NCBI RefSeq assembly: GCF_000374145.1
Contig: NZ_KB893653.1
Location: forward strand, 195,495 to 259,494
Length of the DNA stretch: 64,000 nt
Source of the DNA: Neomegalonema perideroedes DSM 15528
GTDB lineage: Bacteria > Pseudomonadota > Alphaproteobacteria > Rhodobacterales > Rhodobacteraceae
Reading direction: 5' to 3'
Shown here one piece after another: positions 8,292 through 17,465 of the stretch (within the stretch, counting starts at the first letter, position 1; each line of letters begins with the position of its first letter). Both the position numbers and the translations under genes were made by a program. Below the pieces are notes generated by a model, which searched no databases, was not told the DNA's origin, and saw nothing but the letters and a program-made list of their open reading frames with translations.

Positions 8292-8954
8292 GTGCGGCGC
8301 AAAAGCGGCAGAACCACCACGGAGGAGGAGCTTCGGCTCTGGCGGGCCGCCATGCGCGACGCGGAGCCTCTGGCGCGCGCTCAGTCCGCCGCGCCTGAAA
8401 AGCCCGCCGAGCCGCCTGAAGCCGCGCCGCGCAAGCCGGAGACGCCCGCCGCCCGGCCCGACCTGCTTCCTCTGGCGGATTTCTCCGCCCTGCTCGGCTT
8501 GGGGCCCATGGCCCGCGCCGCCCGTCCCGAGCTTTCGCCCGCCCGGCTTTTGACCTCGCCCCCGCCCGCGAAGCCCTTCGTGGAGCCGCTCGGGCCCAGC
8601 ACCCCCGGACTCGACCGCCGCACCGCCCAACGTCTGATGAAAGGCGACAAGCGCCCCGAAGGGCGGCTTGATCTGCACGGCCTGACTCTGGACCGCGCCC
8701 ATGTCGCGCTGATCCTCTTCGTCATCGCCGCGCGCCGCGAGGGCAAACGCATGGTTCTGGTGGTCACGGGCAAGGGCGGCGATTATCAGGCGCGCGCCTC
8801 AGGGCGCGAGGGGCCGCGGCCCGGAACTCTGCGGGAGGCGACGCCGCGCTGGCTCGATTCTCCGCAGCTCAAGCCTCATGTCGGCGGAGTCTATCCGGCC
8901 CATGAGCGCCATGGCGGCGCGGGGGCGCTCTACGTCTATCTGCGCAAGGGCTGA
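8292..8954 (+). CDS. Smr-domain protein
   Basis: 220 residues with a GTG start. The first 115 residues are charged and Pro-rich, with no clear domain. The Smr domain (about 120-215) has LDLHG (126-130) and TGKGG (159-163), the two signatures of the MutS2-type small MutS-related nuclease fold. Stand-alone Smr proteins are nicking endonucleases or RNA-binding factors; which applies here cannot be told. It follows mltA and converges on popZ. Confidence 0.88.
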   Translation: MRRKSGRTTTEEELRLWRAAMRDAEPLARAQSAAPEKPAEPPEAAPRKPETPAARPDLLPLADFSALLGLGPMARAARPELSPARLLTSPPPAKPFVEPLGPSTPGLDRRTAQRLMKGDKRPEGRLDLHGLTLDRAHVALILFVIAARREGKRMVLVVTGKGGDYQARASGREGPRPGTLREATPRWLDSPQLKPHVGGVYPAHERHGGAGALYVYLRKG

Positions 8955-8962
8955 ACCGCGCC

Positions 8963-8999
8963 TTAAAAAAGGAAGGCCCCTCCCTTGCGGAAGAGGCCC
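8963..8999 (-). terminator. Terminator of popZ
   Basis: Read on the minus strand, GGCCTCTTCC and GGGAGGGGCC pair (with G-U pairs) around a GCAA loop, followed by a run of seven T. It lies between convergent smr and popZ. Confidence 0.7.
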
Positions 9000-9025
9000 G
9001 AAGAAGCTTCGCCTTCGGATGAGGA

Positions 9026-11509
9026 TCAGGTCTGATCCGACCAGGCCGCGCGGGCGCTGACGCGCTCCACCTCGGCCCGCACCAGCCGCTCGACCATGCC
9101 CGGCAGATTCTCGTCCAGCCACTCGCGCAGCATGGGCTTGAGCATCTGACGCACCACGGCGTTCAGCGATTCCGTCTCGCCCTCGGCGGCGCCGGGCAGC
9201 GGGAAGCCGCCATGCAGACGCGGAGCCTGCGCGCCCGTCAGGGCGGCCATCGCCCGGGCGGAGGCCCGTTCGGCGGCTTCGGAGAGCAGATCCTCGTCCT
9301 CGATCAAGGAGCGGCGGGCTGAAATCGCGGCGGGCGGCGCCGGGGCGCGCGTGGTCAGAGCCGTGGAGGCGGCGGCGGTCGCGGCCGCTCCGGTCGCGGC
9401 GGCGGTCTCCCAGAGGGCGGCCGGATCCTCGGCCTCCCCCAGACGCTCGGTGAGCAGCAGCTCCTCGCGCGCGAAGCCGGATTCCGGCTCGGTCGGGGCG
9501 GGCGGGATGTCGAGCGGCGAAGCCGGATCCCGGCTCGGCTCGAAATCGGAATCCGAGCCCCAGAAGGAATTGACGTCGAAGGGCGGCGGCTCGGCGGCGG
9601 CGGGCTCGGCGGCAGGCGCTTCGGGAATGCGCCGGTCCGAAGAGAGATTCAGCACCCCCTCGTCGAGATCCTCGCGGCTGAAGCGGTCGACGCCGAAGAC
9701 GTCCAGAGGATCGCCCAAATCCGCAGCCCCGCCGCGGGCCTCGACGGCGGCCTCTCCGGAGGCTTCAAGGAAGGATTCGGCCTCCTTGAGCGGTGCGGCG
9801 GAGGATTCGGCGGGGGCTTCGTCGAGGGCGCCGAAAATATCGTCCACTTCGCGGCGCGTGGTCTCCACCGTGCGGGAGGCCTCTTCGCGCAGAGAGGCGA
9901 AATCGGGCAGATCGAATTTCGGCGGCTCGAAGACCGGCAGATCGGGGATGGCGGGGGCGGCCTCCTCGACCGTCTCCGCGACGGCCTTGACGGCGGAGCG
10001 GCCCGCGTCGCCGACGGCCTTCGCGGCGTCTCCGGCGAGGTCGGCGGCCTCTTTGGCGCTCTCCGCCGCGAAATCGACGCCCGCGTCCACGGCTTCGCCG
10101 AAGAAGCGTCCGGCGCCTTTGGTCAGATCGGCGGCGGCGTCCAAAGCGGCGCCTCCGGCCTCTCTGGCGGAGTCAAGAGCCTCTCCGGCGAGATCGGCGG
10201 CGTCCTCCGCGAAGGCGGCGCCGGATTCGACGACGGGGGAGACGACGCGGTCGGCGGCCTTGTCGAGCGCGCGTCCGGCGTCCTCGGTCAGATCGGCGGC
10301 GGTCTCGAAGACGGAGCGTCCGGCGGAGCGGGCGCCCTCGACGAGGCTCGAAGCGGCCTCGGAGGCGAGGTCTTGGGCGCCCTCGACGACGAACTCGGCC
10401 GAGTCTCCCGCCTCTTCGGCGAAATCGACGGCGGATTCGAAAACGGAGCGCCCGGCCGTTTTGGCGGTCTGGGCGGCGCCTCCGGCGAATTCGGTCAGAT
10501 CGGCGAGGCTCTCCGAAGCGGAGCGGCGCAGGAAGACCTCCGCCTCGTCGGCGGAATCGACGACGGCGCGGCGCGCGACGCTCGCGGCCTCTTCGGTCTT
10601 GCGGCCGAGGTCGGCGGCTTCGGATTTGAGGCCGGAGAGAAGTTCGGCCTCAGGATCCAGCGTATAACCATCGTCGAAGGCGCTCGGCGGCGGGGTCAGG
10701 AAGCGGGCGAAGGGATCCTCCGCCGCAGGGGCGGGCGCGGCGGCGGCCGACGGCGGCGCGACGGGCGCGGGCTTCGGCGGCGGCGCGAGGGGGCGCGGCG
10801 GCTCCTCGACGAAGCGGCCGCCGTAAGCGCCCTCCACCACGCGCGGCGGCGCGGCGGGGGGCTCGACCTTGGGCGCGGAGGATTTCAGGATGGCGCCGAA
10901 ATCGGCGTCCAGATCGGCGTCGTCGCTGTCGCGGAAGGGGATTTCGAATTCGAAACGCGATTCGGGCTCGGGGGTCTGGCTGGGCCGGCCAAGGGCGCGC
11001 TCGGCCCAACCGAACTCCTCCTCAAGGCGCTCGTCCTGAGGGCCGGGCTGAGGGCCGGGCCGGGGCGCGGGGCGCGAGGGCGCGGGCGGCTCGGGATCGC
11101 GCGCGACGCCGCCGAGGCCGCTCCAATCGACTTTGGCGGGAGCGGGCGGCGGGGGCGGCGGAGCGGGAGCAGGCGCCGGAGGCTGGGCGGCGACGGGCGG
11201 CGGGGCGGGATCGGCGGGCGGCTCCTCGAAGCGGAAGCGGCGCGTCTCGGGGCGCGGAGCCTCAGAACGCGGAGGCTCAGAACGCGGAGGCTCAGAGCGC
11301 GGAGTCTCGGGGCGGGAGGGTTCGGGACGGGAAGGCTCCGCGCGGGCGGGCGTCGGGACTTCGGCGCGAAGCGTCGCCTCCTCGGCCTCGGCGCGCCCGC
11401 GCCGGGCGCTGCGCGCCTCTTGTTCGTCCTCCTCGGCGATGATCCGACGGATGGAGGCGAGAATGTCCTCCATGCTGGGTTCGAGAGGCGAAGCGGAATG
11501 ATTCGACAT
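9026..11509 (-). CDS. popZ: PopZ-type polar organizing protein (DUF2497), very long form
   Basis: PopZ forms polar condensates that tether ParB at the origin and recruit cell-cycle proteins. The conserved N-terminal helix MEDILASIRRIIAEEDE is at residues 13-29. The last 60 residues hold the DUF2497 oligomerisation helices (LNAVVRQMLKPMLREWLDEN, MVERLVRAEVERVS). Between them lie a Pro/Glu-rich disordered region and, at about residues 290-520, an unusual Ala/Asp/Glu-rich amphipathic repeat resembling LEA or apolipoprotein helices. At 827 residues it is several times the Caulobacter protein (177). The ATG at 11509 is chosen because homology begins there; 25 extra residues in frame upstream look non-coding. 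It sits downstream of pcm and tolC on the same strand. Confidence 0.85.
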   Translation of the reverse strand: MSNHSASPLEPSMEDILASIRRIIAEEDEQEARSARRGRAEAEEATLRAEVPTPARAEPSRPEPSRPETPRSEPPRSEPPRSEAPRPETRRFRFEEPPADPAPPPVAAQPPAPAPAPPPPPPAPAKVDWSGLGGVARDPEPPAPSRPAPRPGPQPGPQDERLEEEFGWAERALGRPSQTPEPESRFEFEIPFRDSDDADLDADFGAILKSSAPKVEPPAAPPRVVEGAYGGRFVEEPPRPLAPPPKPAPVAPPSAAAAPAPAAEDPFARFLTPPPSAFDDGYTLDPEAELLSGLKSEAADLGRKTEEAASVARRAVVDSADEAEVFLRRSASESLADLTEFAGGAAQTAKTAGRSVFESAVDFAEEAGDSAEFVVEGAQDLASEAASSLVEGARSAGRSVFETAADLTEDAGRALDKAADRVVSPVVESGAAFAEDAADLAGEALDSAREAGGAALDAAADLTKGAGRFFGEAVDAGVDFAAESAKEAADLAGDAAKAVGDAGRSAVKAVAETVEEAAPAIPDLPVFEPPKFDLPDFASLREEASRTVETTRREVDDIFGALDEAPAESSAAPLKEAESFLEASGEAAVEARGGAADLGDPLDVFGVDRFSREDLDEGVLNLSSDRRIPEAPAAEPAAAEPPPFDVNSFWGSDSDFEPSRDPASPLDIPPAPTEPESGFAREELLLTERLGEAEDPAALWETAAATGAAATAAASTALTTRAPAPPAAISARRSLIEDEDLLSEAAERASARAMAALTGAQAPRLHGGFPLPGAAEGETESLNAVVRQMLKPMLREWLDENLPGMVERLVRAEVERVSARAAWSDQT

Positions 11510-11810
11510 GGCGGCCTTCACGATATCCCTGCGCGCAATGCGCCCCAATGCAAGAAACTTAAGATTTATGTCGTGCCAAAACAAGACAGGCCGGGCTCGA
11601 AACCTCGAACCTCCGGCCGGTTTCGCCCGGCATGCATGGGCATCATGAGGCCCACAATCTTAAAGGCTGGTTATTGGATGGGAGAAGGAGGAGCGCGAAG
11701 GGGTTGATCCCGCGTTTCAATTTTCGGCCGGGAAGCGCGAATGCGCTCCTCGGCCTCAGATCAATGCGTTGTTTTTGAAATAAGTTTTATCGGCTTGCGC
11801 CGAGGGGCCT
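11510..11810. other. Gap between tolC and popZ with a GC-rich hairpin
   Basis: About 300 bases upstream of popZ and downstream of tolC. An imperfect hairpin at 11725-11757 (arms CGGCCGGGAAGCGC and GCGCTCCTCGGCC) follows tolC on the minus strand but lacks a T-tract. The 100 bases before popZ are A/T-richer (11540-11590) and probably hold its promoter; no exact boxes are called. Confidence 0.5.
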
Positions 11811-13241
11811 TCACAGCCTGTCGCGGACATATCCGAAGGGGTTCCACGGGAAGTTCCAGCGGTTGACCATGGCCGCGGCGGCGTCGAGGCCCATGCGGCG
11901 GATCTCCTGCGTGGTCGGCGTGGGGGGAATCGGCTCCGAGATGCGGGCGAGTCCGATGGAGGTCGGGCTCAGGCGGCCCATCGTCCCGAGGATCCGATAG
12001 GCGCTGAGATGCGAATCAGCCGCCGCCCGCACCAAAGCCGTGCGCGCGTCCAAAAGACTCTGCTGCGCGTTGAGCTGATCGAGAATCGAACGCGCGCCGA
12101 CGGTCATCTCCTCGCTCACGCCGGTGTAGGCGAGCTGCGCCGCCTGCACCCGCGCCAGATTGGCCGCGAGGCTCTGTTGCGCCGTGACGTAGCTGGTGAA
12201 GGCCGAGCCTACGCTTTGGCGAACGGCGGCCTCGGCGTCCATGATCTGCATCCGCCGCTGCGAGGCCGTCGCCCGCGCCGCCCGCACGCGGCTGTCGACC
12301 ACGCCGCCGTCGTAGATCGGATGATTGATCGACACCCCGATGTTGGCGCTGTTGGTGAAGCCGTCGAGGATCGGGAACATGTCGCTTTTCGCGGTGGAGA
12401 CGCCGGCGCTCAGGCCCACGGTGGGCATATAGCCGGTCATGGTCGATTCGGCGGCGGCGATGGCCGCGCGCTCGCTGGCGCGGGCCGCCAGAATCGAGGG
12501 ATGGGCCATGGCCTCGGAGAGCGCGGTCTCCAGCGTGGAGGGCAGGGTGGGCAGACGGCTCGGCGGCTGCGGATTATTCGGGACGCGCCCGACCAGCCGC
12601 TGGAAGGTCTGCTCGCTGATGGTCAGGGCGCCGCGCGCCTGCACCACCGAGGCGCGGGTGCTGGAGAGCTGAGCCTCCGCCTGAGCCACGTCGGTGAGGG
12701 TGGCCTCGCCGACCTGAAAGCGCAGCCGCGCCGCCTCGGATTGCTGGCGGAAGATCTCGAAGCTCGACAGGGTCATGCCGAGCAGCTCGCGGTCGCGGAC
12801 CAGGCCGATATAGGCGACGATGGTGTCGAGGAGGGCCGCTTGCTCGGATTGCAGATAGCCCAGCTGGCTGGCGTCGAGGGATTCGGCCGCCTGACGAATG
12901 GCGATGGCGGTGCGTCCGCCGTCATAGACCGGCAAGGAGGCGCTCAGCGAAGCGGAGAGGCTGTCGCCCCAAGCCGCGCCGCTGTCGAGCAGGCGGTCGC
13001 CGCGCACGCCGTAGCTGCCGCTGGCGTTGAGCGAGGGCGAATAGCCCAGCCGGGCCTGAGTCAGGCTTTCGGCGGCGCTTTGCAGTCCGAAGCGGCTCGC
13101 CGCCAGAGAAGGATTATTGCGATAGGCGTCGCTCAACGCGTCGTAAAGCGTTTCGGCCTGCGCCGAGGGAGTCGCGAAGAGTCCGGCGAAGACGCCCGCC
13201 GTCAAGGCGAGAGCGGTCGTCCAACGCGTCCAGCGGCGCAT
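11811..13241 (-). CDS. tolC: TolC-family outer-membrane efflux channel
   Basis: Trimeric outer-membrane/periplasmic channel for type I secretion and RND efflux. The 476-residue precursor has a signal peptide ending SAQA (cleavage after A29) and the two repeated OEP halves, each with a SLAASRFG- or HPSILAARASERAAIAAAES-type coiled coil and an outer-membrane strand region (GYSPSLNASGSYG; GYMPTVGLSAGVS). Conserved QQSLLDARTALVRA lies near the C-terminus. AGGAGG directly upstream supports the start. pcm-tolC-popZ is a conserved alphaproteobacterial order. Confidence 0.93.
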   Translation of the reverse strand: MRRWTRWTTALALTAGVFAGLFATPSAQAETLYDALSDAYRNNPSLAASRFGLQSAAESLTQARLGYSPSLNASGSYGVRGDRLLDSGAAWGDSLSASLSASLPVYDGGRTAIAIRQAAESLDASQLGYLQSEQAALLDTIVAYIGLVRDRELLGMTLSSFEIFRQQSEAARLRFQVGEATLTDVAQAEAQLSSTRASVVQARGALTISEQTFQRLVGRVPNNPQPPSRLPTLPSTLETALSEAMAHPSILAARASERAAIAAAESTMTGYMPTVGLSAGVSTAKSDMFPILDGFTNSANIGVSINHPIYDGGVVDSRVRAARATASQRRMQIMDAEAAVRQSVGSAFTSYVTAQQSLAANLARVQAAQLAYTGVSEEMTVGARSILDQLNAQQSLLDARTALVRAAADSHLSAYRILGTMGRLSPTSIGLARISEPIPPTPTTQEIRRMGLDAAAAMVNRWNFPWNPFGYVRDRL

Positions 13242-13297
13242 AGGGGCCTCCTTAGGGCGGCGAGGCGGCGGGAGGCCCTGAGGGCCGCCGCCGACGG

Positions 13298-13963
13298 TCA
13301 GAACACGAAGCCGGGCTTGCGTTCGAAGCCCGGCAGAGCCGTCGCGGCGGCGTCGAAGGCCACGCGGCCCCGCAGATCGCCCTTCGCCGCCAGACGCGCC
13401 CGGCCCATGGGGCCTTCGAGGCTGACGAAGATCAGGCGCCCGCCGGGGGCCAGCTGGGAATCGAGCGTCTCCAGCGATTCGAGGGCGGTTTCGACGCCGC
13501 CTTCGAGGAGTATTACGTCATAGGGGCCGGAATCCGGCGCGCCCGCGGTCAAATCTCCGACGACCACCCGCACGTGAGGCGCCAGAGGCTCCAGAAGAGC
13601 GCGGGCCTTCTCGGCGAGCGCGGGGTCGCTCTCCAGCGCCGTCACATGGCGCGAGAGCTTGCCCGCCAGAGCCGCCCCGTAGCCGGTTCCGGCGCCGACG
13701 ATCAAAATCTTCTCCTCCGGCTCCAGCTCGGCGAGGTCCAGAAGCTTGGCCTGCACGCGCGGCTCGAGGATCTGGCGGCCCCCGCCCAGAGGCAGCGGCG
13801 AATCGGAATAAGCGGCGGCGCGCAGGGATTCGGGCGCGAAATCCTCGCGCGGAACCTCCAGCATGGCGGCGATCACGCCGCGGCGGGTCACGTCGGCGGG
13901 GCGCACCTGACGATCGACCATGGCTTGGCGCGCGGCGGCGAGAGGGCTGCTGCTGCTCGACAT
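13298..13963 (-). CDS. Protein-L-isoaspartate O-methyltransferase family protein (first copy)
   Basis: 221 residues with the SAM-binding motif ILIVGAGTGYGAALAGKL, preceded by the Pcm-specific region MVDRQVRPADVTRRGVIAAM and a SDSPLPLGGG segment. These are typical of the alphaproteobacterial Pcm subfamily beside tolC. The ATG at 13963 is supported by GGAGGAG just upstream. Whether it repairs isoaspartate is uncertain: it is clearly different from the second Pcm at 35079-35753, which has the more canonical GGQTISAP motif. It is 56 bases upstream of tolC and probably in one operon with it. Confidence 0.85.
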   Translation of the reverse strand: MSSSSSPLAAARQAMVDRQVRPADVTRRGVIAAMLEVPREDFAPESLRAAAYSDSPLPLGGGRQILEPRVQAKLLDLAELEPEEKILIVGAGTGYGAALAGKLSRHVTALESDPALAEKARALLEPLAPHVRVVVGDLTAGAPDSGPYDVILLEGGVETALESLETLDSQLAPGGRLIFVSLEGPMGRARLAAKGDLRGRVAFDAAATALPGFERKPGFVF

Positions 13964-14342
13964 GGAAAGGCTCCTCCGGAGGAACGAAGAGATTGGTCTG
14001 TGCCACGGAACGAACCGGGACGCAAGGCGAGGCGGCGGCGCGGAGCGGGTTCGGAGGCGGATTTCCGCCTTATCCGGACTCGCCTTTCGCGAGGGTTCAG
14101 TTATGGGGCCAAGGCGCCCCGAAGTCACGTTTCCTGAGGCGCTCCGGACTGCGATTCGACGTCGCCGCGATGGACGAGGAAGCGCGGCGGAGGCTCGCCG
14201 GGCCGCCGTCCGGGACCATCTGACGCCGACGCAGGCCCAAAGGCGCCGGAAGCGCGTCGTCAAATCTCCCGGCGCGCTCCAGACCCTCGGCGCCGAGGGC
14301 CGCATGGCTGAACATCAGGAAAAATCGAGTCCCCCTTCGACG
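13964..14342. other. Intergenic region upstream of pcm and downstream of nadC
   Basis: 379 bases with no credible gene: open frames crossing it lack homology and are continuations of frames antisense to pcm and nadC. It should hold the pcm promoter (leftward). A weak T-rich tract on the minus strand (14315-14325) lies after nadC. No clear promoter or terminator is visible. Confidence 0.5.
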
Positions 14343-15215
14343 TCAGGAGAAATCCAAACCAACGTCGAGCGTCTTGACCGAATGGGTCAGGAAGCCCGCC
14401 GACAGCAGATCCACCCCCGTCTCCGCGATGGAGGGCGCGGTCTCGGGCGTGATTCCGCCGCTGGCCTCCAGCAAAGGCCGCCGCGCCGCCAGATCGGCCC
14501 GGCGCACGGCCTCGCGCAGGATCTCGGGCGACATGTTGTCGAGCAGGATGTTGTCGGCGATCCCGATCTTCAGCGCCTCGTCGAGCTGATCGAGGGAATC
14601 CACCTCAAGCTCGATCTTCAGCATATGCCCGGCGTAGGCGCGGGCGCGCTCCAGAGCGGGGCGGATGCCTCCGGCGGCCACGAGGTGGTTGTCTTTGATC
14701 AGCACGGCGTCGTCCAGACCGAAGCGGTGATTCGCCCCGCCTCCGAGCCGCACGGCGCGCTTCTCGAAGATCCGCAGGCCCGGCGTGGTCTTGCGGGTGT
14801 CGGCGATTTTGGCCTTGGTGTGGGCGATGGAATCGGCGATGCGCCGCGTGAGGCTCGCGATTCCGCACATGCGCCCCATGAAGTTCAGAGCCACGCGCTC
14901 GCCCATGAGAATCGAGCGGGCTTCTCCGGTCACGGTGAGGATGGCGTCGCCTTTGATCATGCGCTCGCCGTCGCCGAGACGGACCGCGATCTTCAGGTTC
15001 GGGTCCACCAGCCGGAAGGCCAGCTCCGCCGCCTGCACGCCCGCCGCCACGCCGGGCTCGCGGGCGTTGATCGCCGCGCGGGCCTGAGTCCCCATCGGAA
15101 TCGTGGCGTCGGTGGTCACGTCGCCCGCCCGGCCCCAATCCTCGATCAGCGCGGCCTCGACGGCGGGCCGGATCAGAGCCTCGGGCAGAGGCGGAACGGG
15201 AAGGCTGGCGCTCAT
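14343..15215 (-). CDS. nadC: Nicotinate-nucleotide pyrophosphorylase (quinolinate phosphoribosyltransferase)
   Basis: Converts quinolinate and PRPP to nicotinate mononucleotide in de novo NAD synthesis. The 290-residue protein has the family motifs EDWGRAGDVTTDATIP, NFMGRMCGIASLTRR, ADTRKTTPGLR, LGGGANHRFGL and ILLDNMSPEILREAV, with ASGGI near the C-terminus. The start ATG at 15215 overlaps the nadB stop as ATGA. Confidence 0.96.
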   Translation of the reverse strand: MSASLPVPPLPEALIRPAVEAALIEDWGRAGDVTTDATIPMGTQARAAINAREPGVAAGVQAAELAFRLVDPNLKIAVRLGDGERMIKGDAILTVTGEARSILMGERVALNFMGRMCGIASLTRRIADSIAHTKAKIADTRKTTPGLRIFEKRAVRLGGGANHRFGLDDAVLIKDNHLVAAGGIRPALERARAYAGHMLKIELEVDSLDQLDEALKIGIADNILLDNMSPEILREAVRRADLAARRPLLEASGGITPETAPSIAETGVDLLSAGFLTHSVKTLDVGLDFS

Positions 15216-16807
15216 CTGTCTTCCTCCACGGCCGCGGCGCGGATGGCCAGAGCCTCGTCGAGCGTGATTTCGGTGCGATGCGCCCAAGCGGGATCCGTCT
15301 CGGGGAAATCGCTGCGGAAATGTCCGCCGCGGCTTTCCGTGCGGCGCAGGGCGGCGGCGGCGACCATGGTCGCGGCGGTGGTCATGTTGAGATAGCTGCG
15401 CGAGGCGCCCGCCGCCTCGCGCTCCAGACGCGCGATCTTGCGCAAAGCGCGCTTGAGGCTCTCGGCGTCGCGGACCACGCCCACGTCTTCGCTCATGGTC
15501 TGACGCAATTCATGCACCGCCCAGAGATTGCGCAATTCGCCCTCGGCGCTGAAATCGGCGCGAGGGAGAAGCTCGGGCAGGGCGGCGGGCAGGCTGACGG
15601 AGATCTTCTTCTCCACGTCCTCGGCGACGCGGGCGGCGAAGACCACCGCCTCAAGCAAGCCGTTGGAGGCGAGGCGATTGGCGCCGTGCAGCCCCGTCGA
15701 GGAGGCTTCGCCGCAGACCCAGAGCCGGTCAAGGGAGCTGCGGCCTTGGGAATCCACCCGCACGCCGCCCATATGGTAATGCGCCGCCGGGGCCACGGGG
15801 ATGGTCTGGGTCGCGGGATCGATGCCCGCCTCCTGCAGATAGCCCATGACGGTGGGGAAATGCTCGCCGAAATGAGCGCCCAGAGCCTCCCGCGCGTCGA
15901 GCGCCGGACGATGGCCCGTCTGGATCTGCGCGAAGATCGCCCGGGCCACGATGTCGCGCGGGGCGAGTTCGGCGTCCGGATGGACCTCCGGCATGAAGCG
16001 CCGCCCGGTCTCGTCGACCAGAAAGGCGCCTTCGCCGCGCAGGGCCTCGGTGGCCAGAGGCGCGGGGTCTTTGCCGAGGTCGATGGCGGTGGGGTGGAAC
16101 TGCACGAATTCCGGATCGGCGATCACGGCGCCCGCGCGGGCCGCCATGCCCATGGCCTGCCCCCGCACCCGCGAAGGATTGGTCGTCACGGCGTAGAGGC
16201 CGCCCAAGCCTCCGGCGGCGAGGATCGTCGCGTCGGCGCGGAAGAAGAGCGGCGTGGCGTAGCGGTCTCCGGCGGCGCGGGCGAAGACGCCGATCACGCG
16301 GCCCTCCGCCACGGCGAAATCCACCGCGATGACGCCCTCGACCACCGAAATCGAGGGCGTGGCCCGCACGTCCTCGATCAGAGCGTCCATGATGGCGCGC
16401 CCGGCGCGGTCCCCCGCGACGCGCACCACCCGCGCCCGGCCATGAGCCGCCTCGCGGGAGAGCATGTATTGGCCTTCTTCGTCGCGGTCGAAGGGAGCGC
16501 CCAGCCGCGCCAGATCCTCGATGCGGGCGGCGGCCTCCTGAGCCACGCTGCGGGCGGTGGCTTCGTCCACGATGCCCGCGCCGGCCTTGAGCGTGTCGGC
16601 GGCGTGATCCTCGGGACTATCGCCCGCGCCCACGGCGGCGGCCACGCCCCCTTGCGCCCAAGCCGAACTCGCGCCCTGCCCGAGCGGATCCGGCGACAGC
16701 ACCGTCACCGGACGCGGCGCCAGCTTCAGCGCCGCGAAAAGCCCCGCCAGACCGGCGCCGATGATCAGCACGCCTCCGGTCTCGAACGCCGTGTCGAAGC
16801 GGCTCAT
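15212..16807 (-). CDS. nadB: L-aspartate oxidase
   Basis: FAD enzyme oxidising L-aspartate to iminoaspartate, the first step of NAD synthesis. The 531-residue protein begins with the dinucleotide fold GAGLAGLFAALKL, then SSAWAQGGVAAA, FVQFHPTAI, HYHMGGVRVD and GLHGANRLASN, the usual succinate-dehydrogenase-flavoprotein-like motifs including the active-site His/Arg regions. It is followed directly by nadC. nadA (quinolinate synthase), normally the neighbour, is not in the window. Confidence 0.96.
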   Translation of the reverse strand: MSRFDTAFETGGVLIIGAGLAGLFAALKLAPRPVTVLSPDPLGQGASSAWAQGGVAAAVGAGDSPEDHAADTLKAGAGIVDEATARSVAQEAAARIEDLARLGAPFDRDEEGQYMLSREAAHGRARVVRVAGDRAGRAIMDALIEDVRATPSISVVEGVIAVDFAVAEGRVIGVFARAAGDRYATPLFFRADATILAAGGLGGLYAVTTNPSRVRGQAMGMAARAGAVIADPEFVQFHPTAIDLGKDPAPLATEALRGEGAFLVDETGRRFMPEVHPDAELAPRDIVARAIFAQIQTGHRPALDAREALGAHFGEHFPTVMGYLQEAGIDPATQTIPVAPAAHYHMGGVRVDSQGRSSLDRLWVCGEASSTGLHGANRLASNGLLEAVVFAARVAEDVEKKISVSLPAALPELLPRADFSAEGELRNLWAVHELRQTMSEDVGVVRDAESLKRALRKIARLEREAAGASRSYLNMTTAATMVAAAALRRTESRGGHFRSDFPETDPAWAHRTEITLDEALAIRAAAVEEDR

Positions 16808-16891
16808 GCCCGCCCTCCAAGCTCTTCGGATGAATATCCCCCGAGGGCCGAGTCTACGGCGAATTCTCGGCTGGGGCTAAAAAAAACGCGT

Positions 16892-17416
16892 TCAGCCGGG
16901 TTCGGGCTTTGGTTGGGGGAGGGGGAGGGCGCTCCGGCGGCGGCGGCTCCGCAGAAGCAGATGGACGCCCGCCGCGAATCCCAGCCAAAGCAGGAGGTTG
17001 ACCGGATGATCGAACAGGACGCCCGCGATCAGCAGGGGCGCGAAGAGCGGCAGGACGGCGTATTCTCCGCGCATGCTCCTCATCAGCCCGATTCCGGAGG
17101 AGGTTTCCGGGAAGAGCCCGAAAAAATCCATGCCCTGAATGGTCAGGAACATCAGCAGCCCCCCGAAGAGCGCGCCGAGCAGGGTCGCGAGGATCAGCCG
17201 GAGCCCAGAGAACAGCCACCCGCGCAGGCCCTCTCCGCCAAGGCCGCGCGCCAGCAGCGCCCCCGCCAGAGCCGCCCCGATTCCGCCGAGCAGCGCGACG
17301 GGCCAGAATTGAAGGAGGCCCTGAAGCTTGTCGCGCTCCATGATCATGACGACGCCCAGCCACCAGAACGCGCCCATCGCGCCCACGAGCAGGGCGCTCC
17401 ATCCGCGCAGGTTCAT
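16892..17416 (-). CDS. Small integral membrane protein, unknown function (copy A)
   Basis: 174 residues with four or five hydrophobic segments (about 6-24, 35-58, 68-92, 125-155) and a basic Arg-rich C-terminal tail. I do not recognise a family. AGGAGG five bases upstream favours the ATG at 17416 over the GTG one codon earlier. Segment order and the ends GMDFFGLFPET and AGVHLLLRSRR resemble GFDPVGMFGEA and LGVHLLMYRARR of the next gene upstream, so the two look like old tandem duplicates. Confidence 0.75.
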   Translation of the reverse strand: MNLRGWSALLVGAMGAFWWLGVVMIMERDKLQGLLQFWPVALLGGIGAALAGALLARGLGGEGLRGWLFSGLRLILATLLGALFGGLLMFLTIQGMDFFGLFPETSSGIGLMRSMRGEYAVLPLFAPLLIAGVLFDHPVNLLLWLGFAAGVHLLLRSRRRRSALPLPQPKPEPG

Positions 17417-17465
17417 CACGGCCTCCTGAAGGGATTCGGCTGATGGGCTCCGCGCGCCTTGGCGC

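Noticed and set aside
9351-11707. Long plus-strand open frames opposite popZ
   Set aside because: They are opposite strand shadows of the Ala/Asp/Glu-rich popZ sequence, with low-complexity translations and no recognisable domains.
15212-16891. A complete nadABC operon
   Set aside because: Only nadB and nadC are present; upstream genes are unrelated membrane proteins.
13920-17443. Long plus-strand frames opposite nadC and nadB and the first membrane gene
   Set aside because: The minus-strand frames give complete, recognisable enzymes; the plus-strand translations have no motifs and are typical high-G+C shadows.
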